Assembly (NCBI GenBank): GCA_014379065.1
Contig: JACMMM010000254.1
Location: 1 to 11,004 of the forward strand
Source of the DNA: Saprospiraceae bacterium
Lineage (GTDB): Bacteria; Bacteroidota; Bacteroidia; Chitinophagales; Saprospiraceae
Reading direction: 5' to 3'
DNA length: 11,004 nucleotides
Shown here: in pieces, positions 1-7,577 of the stretch
Layout: each line of letters begins with the position of its first letter
How positions within the stretch are numbered: the first letter of the stretch is position 1
The notes under the pieces: generated by a model
What the model was told of the DNA's origin: nothing
Databases searched by the model: none
Seen by the model: the letters and a program-made list of their open reading frames with translations, nothing else
Position numbers and translations under genes: made by a program

Positions 1-7
1 AGAAAAA

Positions 8-155
8 TAAACAGCAAAACAGGAAAACAGGAGAACCGCAAAATTTAAAACTGCGAGGAGTTTGATCTCGAAAAAGGGTAGGCTCTTGCTCTCTTCGGAT
101 CCTTGTGTTTGGTTTTAAATTTTGCGGTTCTCCTGTTTTCCTGTTTTGCGGTTTA
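8..155. repeat. Long inverted repeat IR1 (43-bp arms, 62-bp centre)
   Basis: The left arm (8-50) and right arm (113-155) are reverse complements at 42 of 43 positions; the only mismatch is near the outer end. The arms are built from short blocks such as ttttgcggtt and cctgtttt. The centre (51-112) begins ctgcgaggag, almost the same as the whole 10-base loop of the sister element at 1018-1113, so IR1 looks like that element with about 52 extra bases in the loop. I see no target-site duplication and no reading frame. It lies upstream of the lipoprotein gene. Role unknown: it could be a non-autonomous repeat, a REP-like element or a strong transcript hairpin. Confidence 0.93.
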
Positions 156-160
156 TTTAG

Positions 161-177
161 TTTTAAATTTTGCGGTT
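161..177. repeat. Partial third copy of the IR1 right-arm start
   Basis: These 17 bases (ttttaaattttgcggtt) exactly repeat the first 17 bases of the IR1 right arm at 113-129, five bases after that arm ends. This is either a remnant of another element or a product of slippage inside the repeat. Confidence 0.85.
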
Positions 178-312
178 AAATTTTTTTTCTAAAATGCAAC
201 CCTTTCCGAAAGTCTTGACCTAATCTGTCAAACACCTTTCAAATGGCGGCATCAAACTACGCTTCATTTGAAAAAGCATCCAACAAATTTCACTTTCAAA
301 AACTTATCAAAC

Positions 313-1005
313 ATGGTAAAAGCACTCAAATTGTTCCTGCTCCCCATCGTCGCCATCGTGGCCGTGATGGTTGCCTGCAACAAATCTTCCGATCTGACCA
401 CCGAGGAACTCGTAGATCAAGCGCTATACAGCGCCCAAGAACGCGGTGGCATGGGCCGTTTCGGTTGCTACGAGTTGGCATTCCCGCTTTCGATTGTTTT
501 GCCCGACGGCACTACTGCAGAGCTGGATTCTTATGATGAGATGAAGCAAGTGCTTCGCGCCTACTTTGATGCCAATAGCGACAGCCATCGCCCACGTCCT
601 AATGGCCAACGCCCACAGATTTCTTTTGTGTTCCCGATTTCGGTAATCGCTGAGGATGGTGAAATCATCACGGTAGATTCTGACGAACAGTTGCGCAGAC
701 TCCGGGCAGAATGTGCTGGTGCTACTTTCAGCAATCACGACGCACGAGGGCATGGCCAGCACGGGCTATCTTGCTTTGAGATTGTGTTCCCGATCACGAT
801 CGGTTTCCCCGATGGCACCACTGCTGTGGCTGCCGACCGCCAGGCCTTTCGTCAGTTGATCCAAACCTGGAGACAAAACAACCTAGGAGCTACACAGCGT
901 CCACGAATCGCATTCCCAATCACTGTAAGAATGGAGGACGACGGCTCTTTGGTGACGGTAAACAGCCCTGAGGAGCTGCGCCAGTTGAAGGAAGACTGCG
1001 AATAA
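313..1005 (+). CDS. Lipoprotein with four FPI-DG repeat units
   Basis: A predicted 230-aa exported lipoprotein. Residues 1-21 form a signal peptide (basic MVKALK, then a hydrophobic stretch) ending VMVAC, with Cys22 as the lipidation site. I chose the ATG at 313 because it gives a compact signal peptide; an in-frame ATG at 268 would add 15 polar residues. The mature protein holds four units starting near residues 56, 106, 158 and 200. Each has FP(I/L)(S/T), then a DG turn, a short strand and a helix ending in a residue pattern like EELRQL. Units 1 and 3 carry PDGTTA, while 2 and 4 carry EDG or EDDG and end in Cys134 and Cys229. Cys52 and Cys154 precede units 1 and 3, so two long (unit plus unit) repeats are evident. 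I do not recognise a named domain. Related-looking lipoproteins occur in Bacteroidota as far as I recall; function unknown. The gene stands alone between two sister palindromes. Confidence 0.85.
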   Translation: MVKALKLFLLPIVAIVAVMVACNKSSDLTTEELVDQALYSAQERGGMGRFGCYELAFPLSIVLPDGTTAELDSYDEMKQVLRAYFDANSDSHRPRPNGQRPQISFVFPISVIAEDGEIITVDSDEQLRRLRAECAGATFSNHDARGHGQHGLSCFEIVFPITIGFPDGTTAVAADRQAFRQLIQTWRQNNLGATQRPRIAFPITVRMEDDGSLVTVNSPEELRQLKEDCE

Positions 1006-1017
1006 TTCAAATTGCAA

Positions 1018-1113
1018 TAAACAGCAAAACCGCAAAACCGGAGAACCGCAATATTTAAAACTGCGAAGAGTTTTAAATTTTGCGGTTCTCCGGTTTTGCG
1101 GTTTTCCTGTTTA
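1018..1113. repeat. Long inverted repeat IR2 (43-bp arms, 10-base loop)
   Basis: The left arm (1018-1060) and right arm (1071-1113) are complementary at 41 of 43 positions around the loop ctgcgaagag (1061-1070). It belongs to the same family as IR1: the innermost 21 bases of the arm are shared, but the outer blocks come in a different order. It fills the gap between the convergent lipoprotein gene (stop at 1005) and TerB-like gene (stop at 1124-1126), so it could end transcription from both sides. However, it has no T-tract typical of an intrinsic terminator. Confidence 0.93.
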
Positions 1114-1123
1114 ATTTATGCGC

Positions 1124-1456
1124 CTAAAGCATTCGCTCAAAAAGATGCAACATTTCGCGTTCGACTTGGCCGACTGCAGGATTAGTTTTGTAGATATCCA
1201 TCATATCCTCCAGGATTTTGTCCTTGTCGGCTTGGGTCGCGAAATATTGGTCTTTGTAAGAAAGGATAATGTCCAAAGCGGAGGCATCGTCGCAGCCCAT
1301 AAAAATTGACTTGATTCGGGCGTATTCCTCAGAGGTAAGGCTGGGAGCAATGAGGTTTTCTTCTGCTCTCGTGATGCGTCCGTCTGTATTGGCGGCATAA
1401 AGCATAACAAAAGCGTGGAATTCGGCGTAAGTCCAATTTTCCGTCTGAATAGGCAT
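1124..1456 (-). CDS. Small TerB-like helical protein
   Basis: A 110-aa, probably cytoplasmic, all-helical protein. Residues 13-36 (FHAFVMLYAANTDGRI then TRAEENLI) have the pattern of the TerB/DjlA-N fold: a helix, a D-G turn with acidic residues (Asp25, Gly26, Glu32, Glu33), and another helix. The rest alternates acidic helices (EEYARIKSIF, QADKDKILEDMMDIY, VEREMLHLFERML). The family is known from tellurite-resistance loci and as a stand-alone metal-binding-like domain, but nothing nearby suggests tellurite resistance. I chose the ATG at 1456-1454, which follows an A-rich leader. An upstream TTG at 1513 would add 19 residues with no sign of a domain. The match is by eye and moderate; it could be another small helical family. 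Function unknown. Confidence 0.72.
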   Translation of the reverse strand: MPIQTENWTYAEFHAFVMLYAANTDGRITRAEENLIAPSLTSEEYARIKSIFMGCDDASALDIILSYKDQYFATQADKDKILEDMMDIYKTNPAVGQVEREMLHLFERML

Positions 1457-1545
1457 ATTGTTTAGAATTTCAATGTTAGATGCTGGGAGGTTTTTCGCGG
1501 CGAAAGTTACCAAAGTTCAGAAATTCAAGTACAGTAGGTTTTCTT

Positions 1546-1578
1546 AAACCTCGTAGGTTTTGAAAACCTACGAGGTTT
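1546..1578. repeat. Short perfect palindrome IR3 (16-bp arms, 1-base loop)
   Basis: The arm aaacctcgtaggtttt (1546-1561) is followed by one G and then its exact reverse complement (1563-1578). It lies between the T9SS gene (stop at 1600-1602) and the downstream TerB-like gene on the same strand, so it may act as a transcript hairpin. A degraded copy sits at 10179-10212, showing that this is a dispersed repeat. No T-tract follows on the minus strand. Confidence 0.92.
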
Positions 1579-1599
1579 CGCAGCCAATCTGAACATCCT

Positions 1600-2562
1600 T
1601 CAAATTTTCAAGAACATACCTGTGGCCACCATTTTTCCTTCTTGCCATACCTGCACGATATAAGAACCCGATGGGATATCGCCCGTTTCCAAAATCGTTT
1701 TTTCAGAAAGATCCGCTACCGATCTGCGCAAAAATTCCCGCCCCGCAAGGTCTGTCAAAGTAAGTGTGAATACCTGTGGATCAATTCCTTGCAATTCCAA
1801 GGTCAACTTGCTTTCATGTTCCGAAACCGGGTTTGGGTAGATTTTCAATTGCCCCAGCGTAGCTTCTGAAAGCCCCACAAGGACCACCGAAATTACATTG
1901 GAAATGGACCAACCCGCCTGGCAATCCACTTGCACCGAGTAATTTCCTGAAACCAATGGAACAAAAGTCTGGCTCGTAGCCCCGGGAATCGAATCTCCGT
2001 TGAGCAACCACTGGTAAGTCGATGCTGGTGTTGAAAGTAAAATGCCGTTATCGAATGTTGCGATTGGGTTGGCTCCATTAATCGTGTAATCGCATAAAGC
2101 CCCTGCACTGCCATCGATCATGAGATAATAAACTTCCCCTACAATTAAGCCGCTTGCCACCAAGTCTTCACAGGTTCCGGAAACGATGTTTCCAAGACAA
2201 GGCGATACAAAAGTGAAATTGATGCAATCATTAGTAGATAAGACTGCGGCTTGGATCGCTCCTCCCGGTCCGCAACCATCAGTACACACTCTAAAAGTTA
2301 CCGTGTTTGAATCTGCGATAAAGGCAAAGCTGTGATTGTTTTCGATGGTAGTACACCAGGCAGGCGGAAAAGATACTGGAGTACTGATGAACGTTGCTCC
2401 ATTATAGCAGTTCAACGCTGCGGGGTTTGGCAAAATACAGGCTTCTTGTGCGTCCACAGAAGGAGTTGGCACGGTGCATTGGTTTTGGTTGCATTGCGAA
2501 ATGGCATGGTTGCTCCAAAAGAAGCTCAGGAACAGGGAAGCAAGAAATGTAGGTTGGTTCAT
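1600..2562 (-). CDS. T9SS-secreted protein with Ig-like module and type A sorting domain
   Basis: A 320-aa exported protein. Residues 1-20 or so form a signal peptide (MNQPTFLASLFLSFFWSNHA). Residues 24-163 are a Cys-rich segment (about 13 Cys) that resembles the extracellular beta domains common in Saprospiria surface proteins. It contains VGEVYYLMIDGSAGALCDY near 141-159. Residues 168-229 form an Ig-like module with YQWLLNGDSIPGATSQTF at 183-200. Residues 230-320 are the T9SS type A C-terminal sorting domain: LKIYPNP at 239-245, TDLAGRE at 270-276, and the terminal strand GMFLKI. By family knowledge this domain directs the protein through the outer membrane and is removed when the protein is anchored or released. 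No catalytic domain is visible, so a structural or adhesive role is inferred. The gene is 169 bases downstream of the larger T9SS gene, whose C-terminus it resembles. Confidence 0.92.
   Translation of the reverse strand: MNQPTFLASLFLSFFWSNHAISQCNQNQCTVPTPSVDAQEACILPNPAALNCYNGATFISTPVSFPPAWCTTIENNHSFAFIADSNTVTFRVCTDGCGPGGAIQAAVLSTNDCINFTFVSPCLGNIVSGTCEDLVASGLIVGEVYYLMIDGSAGALCDYTINGANPIATFDNGILLSTPASTYQWLLNGDSIPGATSQTFVPLVSGNYSVQVDCQAGWSISNVISVVLVGLSEATLGQLKIYPNPVSEHESKLTLELQGIDPQVFTLTLTDLAGREFLRRSVADLSEKTILETGDIPSGSYIVQVWQEGKMVATGMFLKI
1876..2061 (-). repeat. Ig-like module copy A (in the 320-aa protein)
   Basis: Codes for residues 168-229, including NGILLSTPASTYQWLLNGD and a closing QVDC. 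It is one of three homologous modules; the other two are in the neighbouring 1237-aa protein. Against copy C, I count about 36 identical residues in the first 47. Confidence 0.85.
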
Positions 2563-2731
2563 GTTTTTTTGAATAGAAGCTGATAGTCGTGAGTAAATTG
2601 GAAATCTGATTGAAAAAAGTGGTTATTGCGTTCGCTTAGTCAGAAGAACCATGGATTGCGCAACGATTGAGGTAAAGGTAGGCCGGTTGGTTTCGCAAAA
2701 AAAAGGACAGATTTTGCCAAACTTTTCATGA

Positions 2732-5700
2732 TCAAATTTTCAAAAACATGCCTATCCTTTTCAATTGCCCTTCTTGCCACAATTGCACGAAATAGGAACC
2801 TGCTTGCATTTGCCCCGTCCCCAAAATTGTTTTTTCAGAAAAATACGCCACAGATTTGTGCAAAACCTCCCGCCCGGCAATATCTGTCAGTATAAGCATG
2901 AACGGTTGTTTATCAAGACCTTGCAGTTCTATAACCAATTCACTTTCCTGTGACGGAAGCGGATTTGGATAAATTTTCAAACGACCCAAACTCGTTTCGG
3001 AAACGCCCACAATGACCACGGGCACCACATTGGAAATTACCCAGCCTGTCCCCGGGCAATCCACCTGCACCGTATAATCGCCCGTAACAGTCGGAACAAA
3101 AGCCTGGTTCGTCGCTCCCGGAATCGTATCCCCGTTGAGCAGCCATTGATAAGTCGTCGCTGGGGTCGAAGTCAAAATACCGTTGGCAAATGTGATTACC
3201 GGGCTTACCGAAACCTTCACCGCCGAAGCCGTGGCCGAGCAAGCATGGTCATCTACTACTGTTACCGAGTATTCACCGCAATCTGACACGGTAATTTGTG
3301 GCGTGGTTGCTCCTGTATTCCAAAGCCAGGACGCAAATGCTGTCCCAGCATCCAACAAGATGGATTCACCGAACAAAAGCGAAATAGGGCTTGGGGGTTG
3401 AATGACCGGGGTTGGTAAAGGATTCACTGGCAGGGAAAACGTGGCTGTGGCTGAACAACCGTTGCTGGTCACTGTCAGTTGGTATGTGCCAGCATTGGAG
3501 AGGCTCGCCGAAGTAATACTAACAACTTGATTGAAAGCCACATCTCCATTTGGCAAAAGCCACTGATAATTAGCGCCCCCATTGCCAATAAGTGTGATCG
3601 AACCACCGATGCAAACCTCCTGAGCGGAAGCGCCGATGCTTGCGATAGGCGAAAGGATAACCAAAAAAGACACTTCTTGAGAGAAATTGCCGCAACCCAA
3701 AGCATCCGTGCAGAATACCTTGTAAATGCCAAATAGATCGCTGACAATTAAACTGTCTCCATGTGCTCCTGGAATTTCTATCCCATTCTTATACCAGGTA
3801 TAGTTGGTGAAATTTCCAGGAATAACCCACAGTGTCTCTGATTCACCTTCGCAAATTGGAAGATTGGAAGGGTTCCAAATCTGCACATTCGGTGGCGTAC
3901 AGACCACCACTGGAACAAGGTTTGAAACTATCCCACCCGCGCCTTGACAATCCACCTGTACTGCGTAATCCCCAGAAATTGTTGGAATGTAAGTCTGCCC
4001 AGTCGCTCCCGGGATGGGGTTGCCATTCAGCAGCCATTGATAAGTCGTCGCAGGAGTCGAAATCAAAATGCCGTTGACGAATGAGGCCACAGGGCCTACA
4101 GATACCATCACGCAGGCCGTGTCGGCACAGAACACGCCCCCGCGCCCATGCTTCAGGATGAGGCAGTATTGGCCAGGCTGGTTCACCTGCACCGTAGGCT
4201 GATTGTTCGCACCGACAATCCCTGGGCCGGTCCATTCGTAAAGTGTCTGGCCACCAGTGGCGGTGTTCAGGTTGGAACCGGTGCTGCTGAGGGTGACGAC
4301 AGGATTCGGTTCACAGCTCAGTGCGGGCGGTGGGGCAATCTGTGCGATAGGACGCATCACGGCCAGGTCAATGTTCACGATGCTGTCGCAGCCCAGAAAG
4401 CCCGTACAATTTGTCGCGTAAATACCGGTCTGATCATATATTTCGTCGCAGACCTGATAGGTTGAAGGAAAGCAGAGGTTTACGAACTTAGTTTGGCCTA
4501 TATAGGTCGGCACCACGGTTATGTTGCAGTGTACCACGCTGTCGCAGCCTTGAACGGTCGTGAGCGTGATTGGGAAGTTGCCCGGCGCGAAGAATTCTTC
4601 CCCTGCACAGGTAGCAGAGCCTCCTTGGCACATCCTGTGCGTTTCATTGACATGCACTGTGGAGGCCGCTACGATGTAATTATTTTTCAAATTTGTCCCT
4701 GTACCTGCGGCATTGGTCACAGACAAGCCTACATCGAATGCACCTGCGTTTTGATAAACCACCGTAGGGTTGGGCAAGGTCGAAGTGGCGGGCGTGCCCC
4801 CTGGAAACGACCATTGGTATTCCCAACAAGAGGCTGTTTGGTTCGAAAAAGTCACCGTAAGGGGCGTACAACCGGTGGCCGCAGTGGCCGTAAAATCAGC
4901 TGTCGGGGCAGTCAAAATGGCCGGTTGAAAACAGGTTTCGCTCCCGCTGCATACTGGATTGTTTGCCAAATTGTTAACGGCAATTTGGTGCAAAAGCCGA
5001 TTGAACCCGGTCGCCGATTCCCAAGTGTTTTCATTGGCCAATCGGATAGCATACTCCGGACGGTTGGTCAGGGTGGGATACGGATCGGCGAGGTGTAGCA
5101 AGAGTTCGTAATTCCCAGTGGGCATATCTGGTGGCAGACAAAAGGTGTGTAGAATGAGATGTATTTGGTTGCCGGGCAGCCAGTGACGTGGGTTGTTGGG
5201 AAGATCAACCTGCCAAAGGTCGCTGGTGCTTATATTTCGCATCAAGAGCCGCACCAGGCGAGGGTTGAACGGCGCAGCGAAACCCTTGTTTTTTAAGTCA
5301 ATTTTTATCGAAATGGTTTGCCCTGGCCGGGCTTCAGTGGGGAATTCTCCTTGTTGAAGTTCAAGCCGGTAGCCAAGCCGCTGTTTTATCTCATCTATGC
5401 ATCCTCCGCTGACCCAGTCGTTGTTGACGGCGTTGTTCCAACCAGCATTCAGGTAAGAAAAGTGCATCCGAGCCATTTCATTTTGAGCTCCGCCACCTGG
5501 CTGCCCCACGCAATCCGAGTAAGGATTCCAGTCAATACAGGTTTCGCCACCGACGGGCACGAATTGACTGTCGGTAGAAAAATAAGGCTTGAGCACACAG
5601 GTGTCGCAGCCAGACGAATTAGGGTCATAATTTACATAAGTGCCCTGATCATCAAAACTCGACAAAAAACAATCGTTCGCAAAGCCGATGCGGGCTTTGG

Positions 5701-6445
5701 GCGTGTTCTGCCAAGCTTCATTGGTGGTTAGTGGGGCAGAGCTTGTTGGGGCTGCTGCGCCATAGATAGCCTTTTGTTTCATCTGTGGAACGCGCACTTG
5801 CACTGCACGGTCGGCAGGCAGCGCATTGAGCATGGCATTCAACACTTCGGTTCGGTCGTTCCAGTTTTGAGCTGTCAATCCGTAGGGGGGCTGCGAAGCG
5901 TCGCCAAAATAATCCGTGTAATAGCCCTCGCCCCATGCGCCAATAAAACCCATATTCAACACGGCTATTACGTCCGCGTTTGCCTGCAAAACGGGTTTCA
6001 ACTGTGCGATATGCTGCAAAACAATATTTTTTGGCGCATCCCCATAAGGAGGTGTGTCCTTGTGGGTGTAGGCAAAACGCAGCACCAATTTGACACCCGC
6101 TTGTCTTGCAGCCGCAAAATCTTGTTGCATAGCATTCAAGTAGGCATTGGAAATCGGGCCGTTTGTAAAACTTTCCAGATAAAAGCCACGATAGCCGAGC
6201 GTGGAGTAAATGGCGTAATCAGCGCCGAAGGGCTGGTTGAGGGTGCGCCAAAAGGCCAAATCCGTGGCATTGAGGGGCGAATAACTGCTGGAAGTCGTTT
6301 CCGTAAATTGCATAAATCCGCGTTCCGGATTGGCAAAGTCTTGGGTTGAGGGGGTGTAGTTGACCGTGACGGGTTGTGCGAAAGCACTCGAACCCAAAAA
6401 GCTGAGTCCACAGAAAAGCAGCAGGCGGAAGTAGGAATGTATCAT
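2732..6445 (-). CDS. Large T9SS-secreted DUF4874/DUF4832 protein with PKD, GCDS and Ig-like modules
   Basis: A 1237-aa exported multidomain protein. Residues 1-23 are a signal peptide (cut near AFA-QP). Residues 28-225 match DUF4874: NPERGFMQF (39-47), VKLVLRFAY (118-126), and GFIGAWGEGYY (166-176), whose Glu173 sits where a TIM-barrel hydrolase could hold an acid/base. Residues 226-490 match DUF4832: GFANDCFLSSFDDQGTY (254-270), MHFSYLNAGW (327-336), and the beta segment with LKNKGFAAPFNPR (384-396). Residues 514-592 form a PKD domain. Residues 597-697 hold two Cys-rich repeats ending GCDSVV and GCDSIV. Residues 786-848 and 1083-1146 are Ig-like YQWLLNG modules with further Ig/PKD-like domains between them. 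Residues 1147-1237 form the T9SS type A sorting domain (LKIYPNP at 1156-1162). The two N-terminal families co-occur in Bacteroidota and look like a glycoside-hydrolase-type barrel. A role in polysaccharide binding or cleavage at the surface is inferred; the substrate is unknown. There is no SusC/SusD pair nearby. Confidence 0.93.
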   Translation of the reverse strand: MIHSYFRLLLFCGLSFLGSSAFAQPVTVNYTPSTQDFANPERGFMQFTETTSSSYSPLNATDLAFWRTLNQPFGADYAIYSTLGYRGFYLESFTNGPISNAYLNAMQQDFAAARQAGVKLVLRFAYTHKDTPPYGDAPKNIVLQHIAQLKPVLQANADVIAVLNMGFIGAWGEGYYTDYFGDASQPPYGLTAQNWNDRTEVLNAMLNALPADRAVQVRVPQMKQKAIYGAAAPTSSAPLTTNEAWQNTPKARIGFANDCFLSSFDDQGTYVNYDPNSSGCDTCVLKPYFSTDSQFVPVGGETCIDWNPYSDCVGQPGGGAQNEMARMHFSYLNAGWNNAVNNDWVSGGCIDEIKQRLGYRLELQQGEFPTEARPGQTISIKIDLKNKGFAAPFNPRLVRLLMRNISTSDLWQVDLPNNPRHWLPGNQIHLILHTFCLPPDMPTGNYELLLHLADPYPTLTNRPEYAIRLANENTWESATGFNRLLHQIAVNNLANNPVCSGSETCFQPAILTAPTADFTATAATGCTPLTVTFSNQTASCWEYQWSFPGGTPATSTLPNPTVVYQNAGAFDVGLSVTNAAGTGTNLKNNYIVAASTVHVNETHRMCQGGSATCAGEEFFAPGNFPITLTTVQGCDSVVHCNITVVPTYIGQTKFVNLCFPSTYQVCDEIYDQTGIYATNCTGFLGCDSIVNIDLAVMRPIAQIAPPPALSCEPNPVVTLSSTGSNLNTATGGQTLYEWTGPGIVGANNQPTVQVNQPGQYCLILKHGRGGVFCADTACVMVSVGPVASFVNGILISTPATTYQWLLNGNPIPGATGQTYIPTISGDYAVQVDCQGAGGIVSNLVPVVVCTPPNVQIWNPSNLPICEGESETLWVIPGNFTNYTWYKNGIEIPGAHGDSLIVSDLFGIYKVFCTDALGCGNFSQEVSFLVILSPIASIGASAQEVCIGGSITLIGNGGANYQWLLPNGDVAFNQVVSITSASLSNAGTYQLTVTSNGCSATATFSLPVNPLPTPVIQPPSPISLLFGESILLDAGTAFASWLWNTGATTPQITVSDCGEYSVTVVDDHACSATASAVKVSVSPVITFANGILTSTPATTYQWLLNGDTIPGATNQAFVPTVTGDYTVQVDCPGTGWVISNVVPVVIVGVSETSLGRLKIYPNPLPSQESELVIELQGLDKQPFMLILTDIAGREVLHKSVAYFSEKTILGTGQMQAGSYFVQLWQEGQLKRIGMFLKI
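3008..3199 (-). repeat. Ig-like module copy C (C-terminal, 1237-aa protein)
   Basis: Codes for residues 1083-1146, just before the sorting domain. At DNA level it shares an exact 23-base stretch (3138-3160) with copy B (4029-4051). This indicates a recent duplication or ongoing recombination inside the gene. Confidence 0.88.
3902..4090 (-). repeat. Ig-like module copy B (internal, 1237-aa protein)
   Basis: Codes for residues 786-848 (NGILISTPATTYQWLLNGN through QVDC). It is homologous to copies A and C. Copies B and C share an exact 23-base run. Confidence 0.88.
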
Positions 6446-6764
6446 AGTTTAAAGGTCATTTTTTCAAATATGGAGTCAAAGATGGAACGAATCTGCCATA
6501 GTTTGTTTTTTAGGGGTCGCTCAGCCCTTTGATGGTCTTTTTTGATGATTTGTAGAAAGCAATTTGTATTCAATACTTTCTTGCCTATAATTTCGTCAGG
6601 CCAATATCCAAATGATTTCAAAAGTTCTTTCTCAAATCTGGTTTACCAAATACTGATGAAAACCGATTAAGCCTCATTAGACTTTTTTGACACACTAATC
6701 CATAACCGATTCCTCCGAAGTCGCTGGCTGTGGTGGCATAGGAGTACAAAACTTATTTTGTGCT
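6446..6764. other. Divergent intergenic region, 319 bases
   Basis: It separates the minus-strand 1237-aa gene from the plus-strand gene at 6765 and must hold both promoters. It is AT-rich with several T-runs, and contains no convincing ORF. I could not find a clean Bacteroidota promoter pair (TTTG with TAnnTTTG) for either gene; CATATTTG and CATCTTTG on the minus strand (near 6465-6484) are one base off the -7 consensus, with no clear -33 partner. A 6-bp hairpin (6746-6761, acaaaa/ttttgt) lies just before the ATG at 6765. No long palindrome like those at most other gene borders is present here. Confidence 0.6.
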
Positions 6765-7508
6765 ATGGAATATTTTGGTTTTATGGTCCTATTACTGGTT
6801 GCCCTTACTGCTATGTCCAGTTCGTCATCCGACCGTGACGAACGTCGCAACCCGCGCGACAGATATAGGGACAACCGCCGCCGCGCATCCAACCGCCATT
6901 ATCGCGAAGACGATGACGAGAACGATGCTTATGATACCCCTTACCACCCTCCATATCGGCCATCTCCCTATGCTCCATATGGAGATCCCTATGGACACCG
7001 CCCTCAAGGTGCTGGATTTGTAGCGTTGGTGAGATCATTTTTTGCCGGGATTTTGGCAATAAGTGTTGTTGCAGCTGGCGTGTACTACAAGTACAATATG
7101 GACGCAGCCCCGCCGGAAAAGATTCCAACTGTAAACGGAACCATTGGCGCCGTAAGTGAAAACAAGGAAGAACCCATGAAGATAGCAGCACCCGTAAAAG
7201 AGAACGAATCGCAGAAAAATCCGCACATGATCTGCTTGAAAAAAACCGACTATGTCACTTTTCGGGACATTCAGAAGATTTACCCTAAACGAAAAATTGA
7301 AGCCTATCTTGACAAAGCTGACCGCTATTGGATCTGCATTTTCGCCATGACAAGCGAAGAACTTGACGAAACGGTCGCGCTATTGCGCCTCCGGGAAGCC
7401 GATCTGCATGAACACGGACTGGAATTGGTTTATTACAAAACCTCCGATTTCTGTTCAGGCAAAATGGTACGGGAAAAAGGAACCGACATCTGGTTCTGCC
7501 AAGAATAA
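6765..7508 (+). CDS. Unrecognised protein with two hydrophobic segments and a Pro/Tyr-rich linker
   Basis: A 247-aa protein of no family I recognise. Residues 4-17 are a short hydrophobic segment with few charges, either an uncleaved anchor or a signal. Residues 18-57 are very polar: serines, then alternating Arg and Asp (RDRYRDNRRR, then REDDDEND). Residues 58-79 are rich in Pro and Tyr (YHPPYRPSPYAPYGDPYGH) and probably disordered. Residues 84-107 are a clear membrane helix (FVALVRSFFAGILAISVVAAGVYY minus its ends). Residues 152-247 form a soluble domain with Cys157, Cys191, Cys230 and Cys245, possibly paired if extracytoplasmic. Its beta-alpha-beta feel loosely recalls a SPOR domain, but the evidence is weak. 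The gene is monocistronic, divergent from the T9SS gene, and followed by an intrinsic terminator. Confidence 0.85.
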   Translation: MEYFGFMVLLLVALTAMSSSSSDRDERRNPRDRYRDNRRRASNRHYREDDDENDAYDTPYHPPYRPSPYAPYGDPYGHRPQGAGFVALVRSFFAGILAISVVAAGVYYKYNMDAAPPEKIPTVNGTIGAVSENKEEPMKIAAPVKENESQKNPHMICLKKTDYVTFRDIQKIYPKRKIEAYLDKADRYWICIFAMTSEELDETVALLRLREADLHEHGLELVYYKTSDFCSGKMVREKGTDIWFCQE

Positions 7509-7577
7509 ATTGATGCATAACACACACAATTGAGTCATTCGTGAAAAAATATCGACTTGTAACACCCCCTAACCAAT

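Noticed and set aside
8..1113. Composite mobile element: lipoprotein gene carried between IR1 and IR2
   Set aside because: The elements are palindromes, not oriented ends. I see no transposase and no target-site duplication, and the neighbouring gaps hold palindromes too, so flanking is probably coincidence.
1124..1456. Tellurite-resistance determinant
   Set aside because: TerB-like folds are widespread outside ter operons, and none of the other ter genes are near.
1457..1513. TTG start giving a longer TerB-like protein
   Set aside because: The internal ATG at 1456 has a better leader, and the added residues show no conservation pattern.
2563..2731. Promoter or hairpin between the two T9SS genes
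   Set aside because: I found no convincing TTTG/TAnnTTTG pair on the minus strand and only a trivial 8-base palindrome (ttgcgcaa), so no site is called.
4493..5098. 201-aa plus-strand open frame opposite the 1237-aa gene
   Set aside because: It lies wholly inside a gene with clear domains on the other strand. Its translation is rich in Arg, Gly and His with no recognisable motif, as expected for a shadow frame.
5774..6349. 191-aa plus-strand open frame opposite the DUF4874 region
   Set aside because: The opposite strand encodes conserved motifs over the same span. No signal, domain or leader supports this frame.
6746..6761. Hairpin masking the start of the 6765 gene
   Set aside because: The stem has only 6 A/T-rich pairs with a 4-base loop, which is easily expected by chance in AT-rich intergenic DNA.
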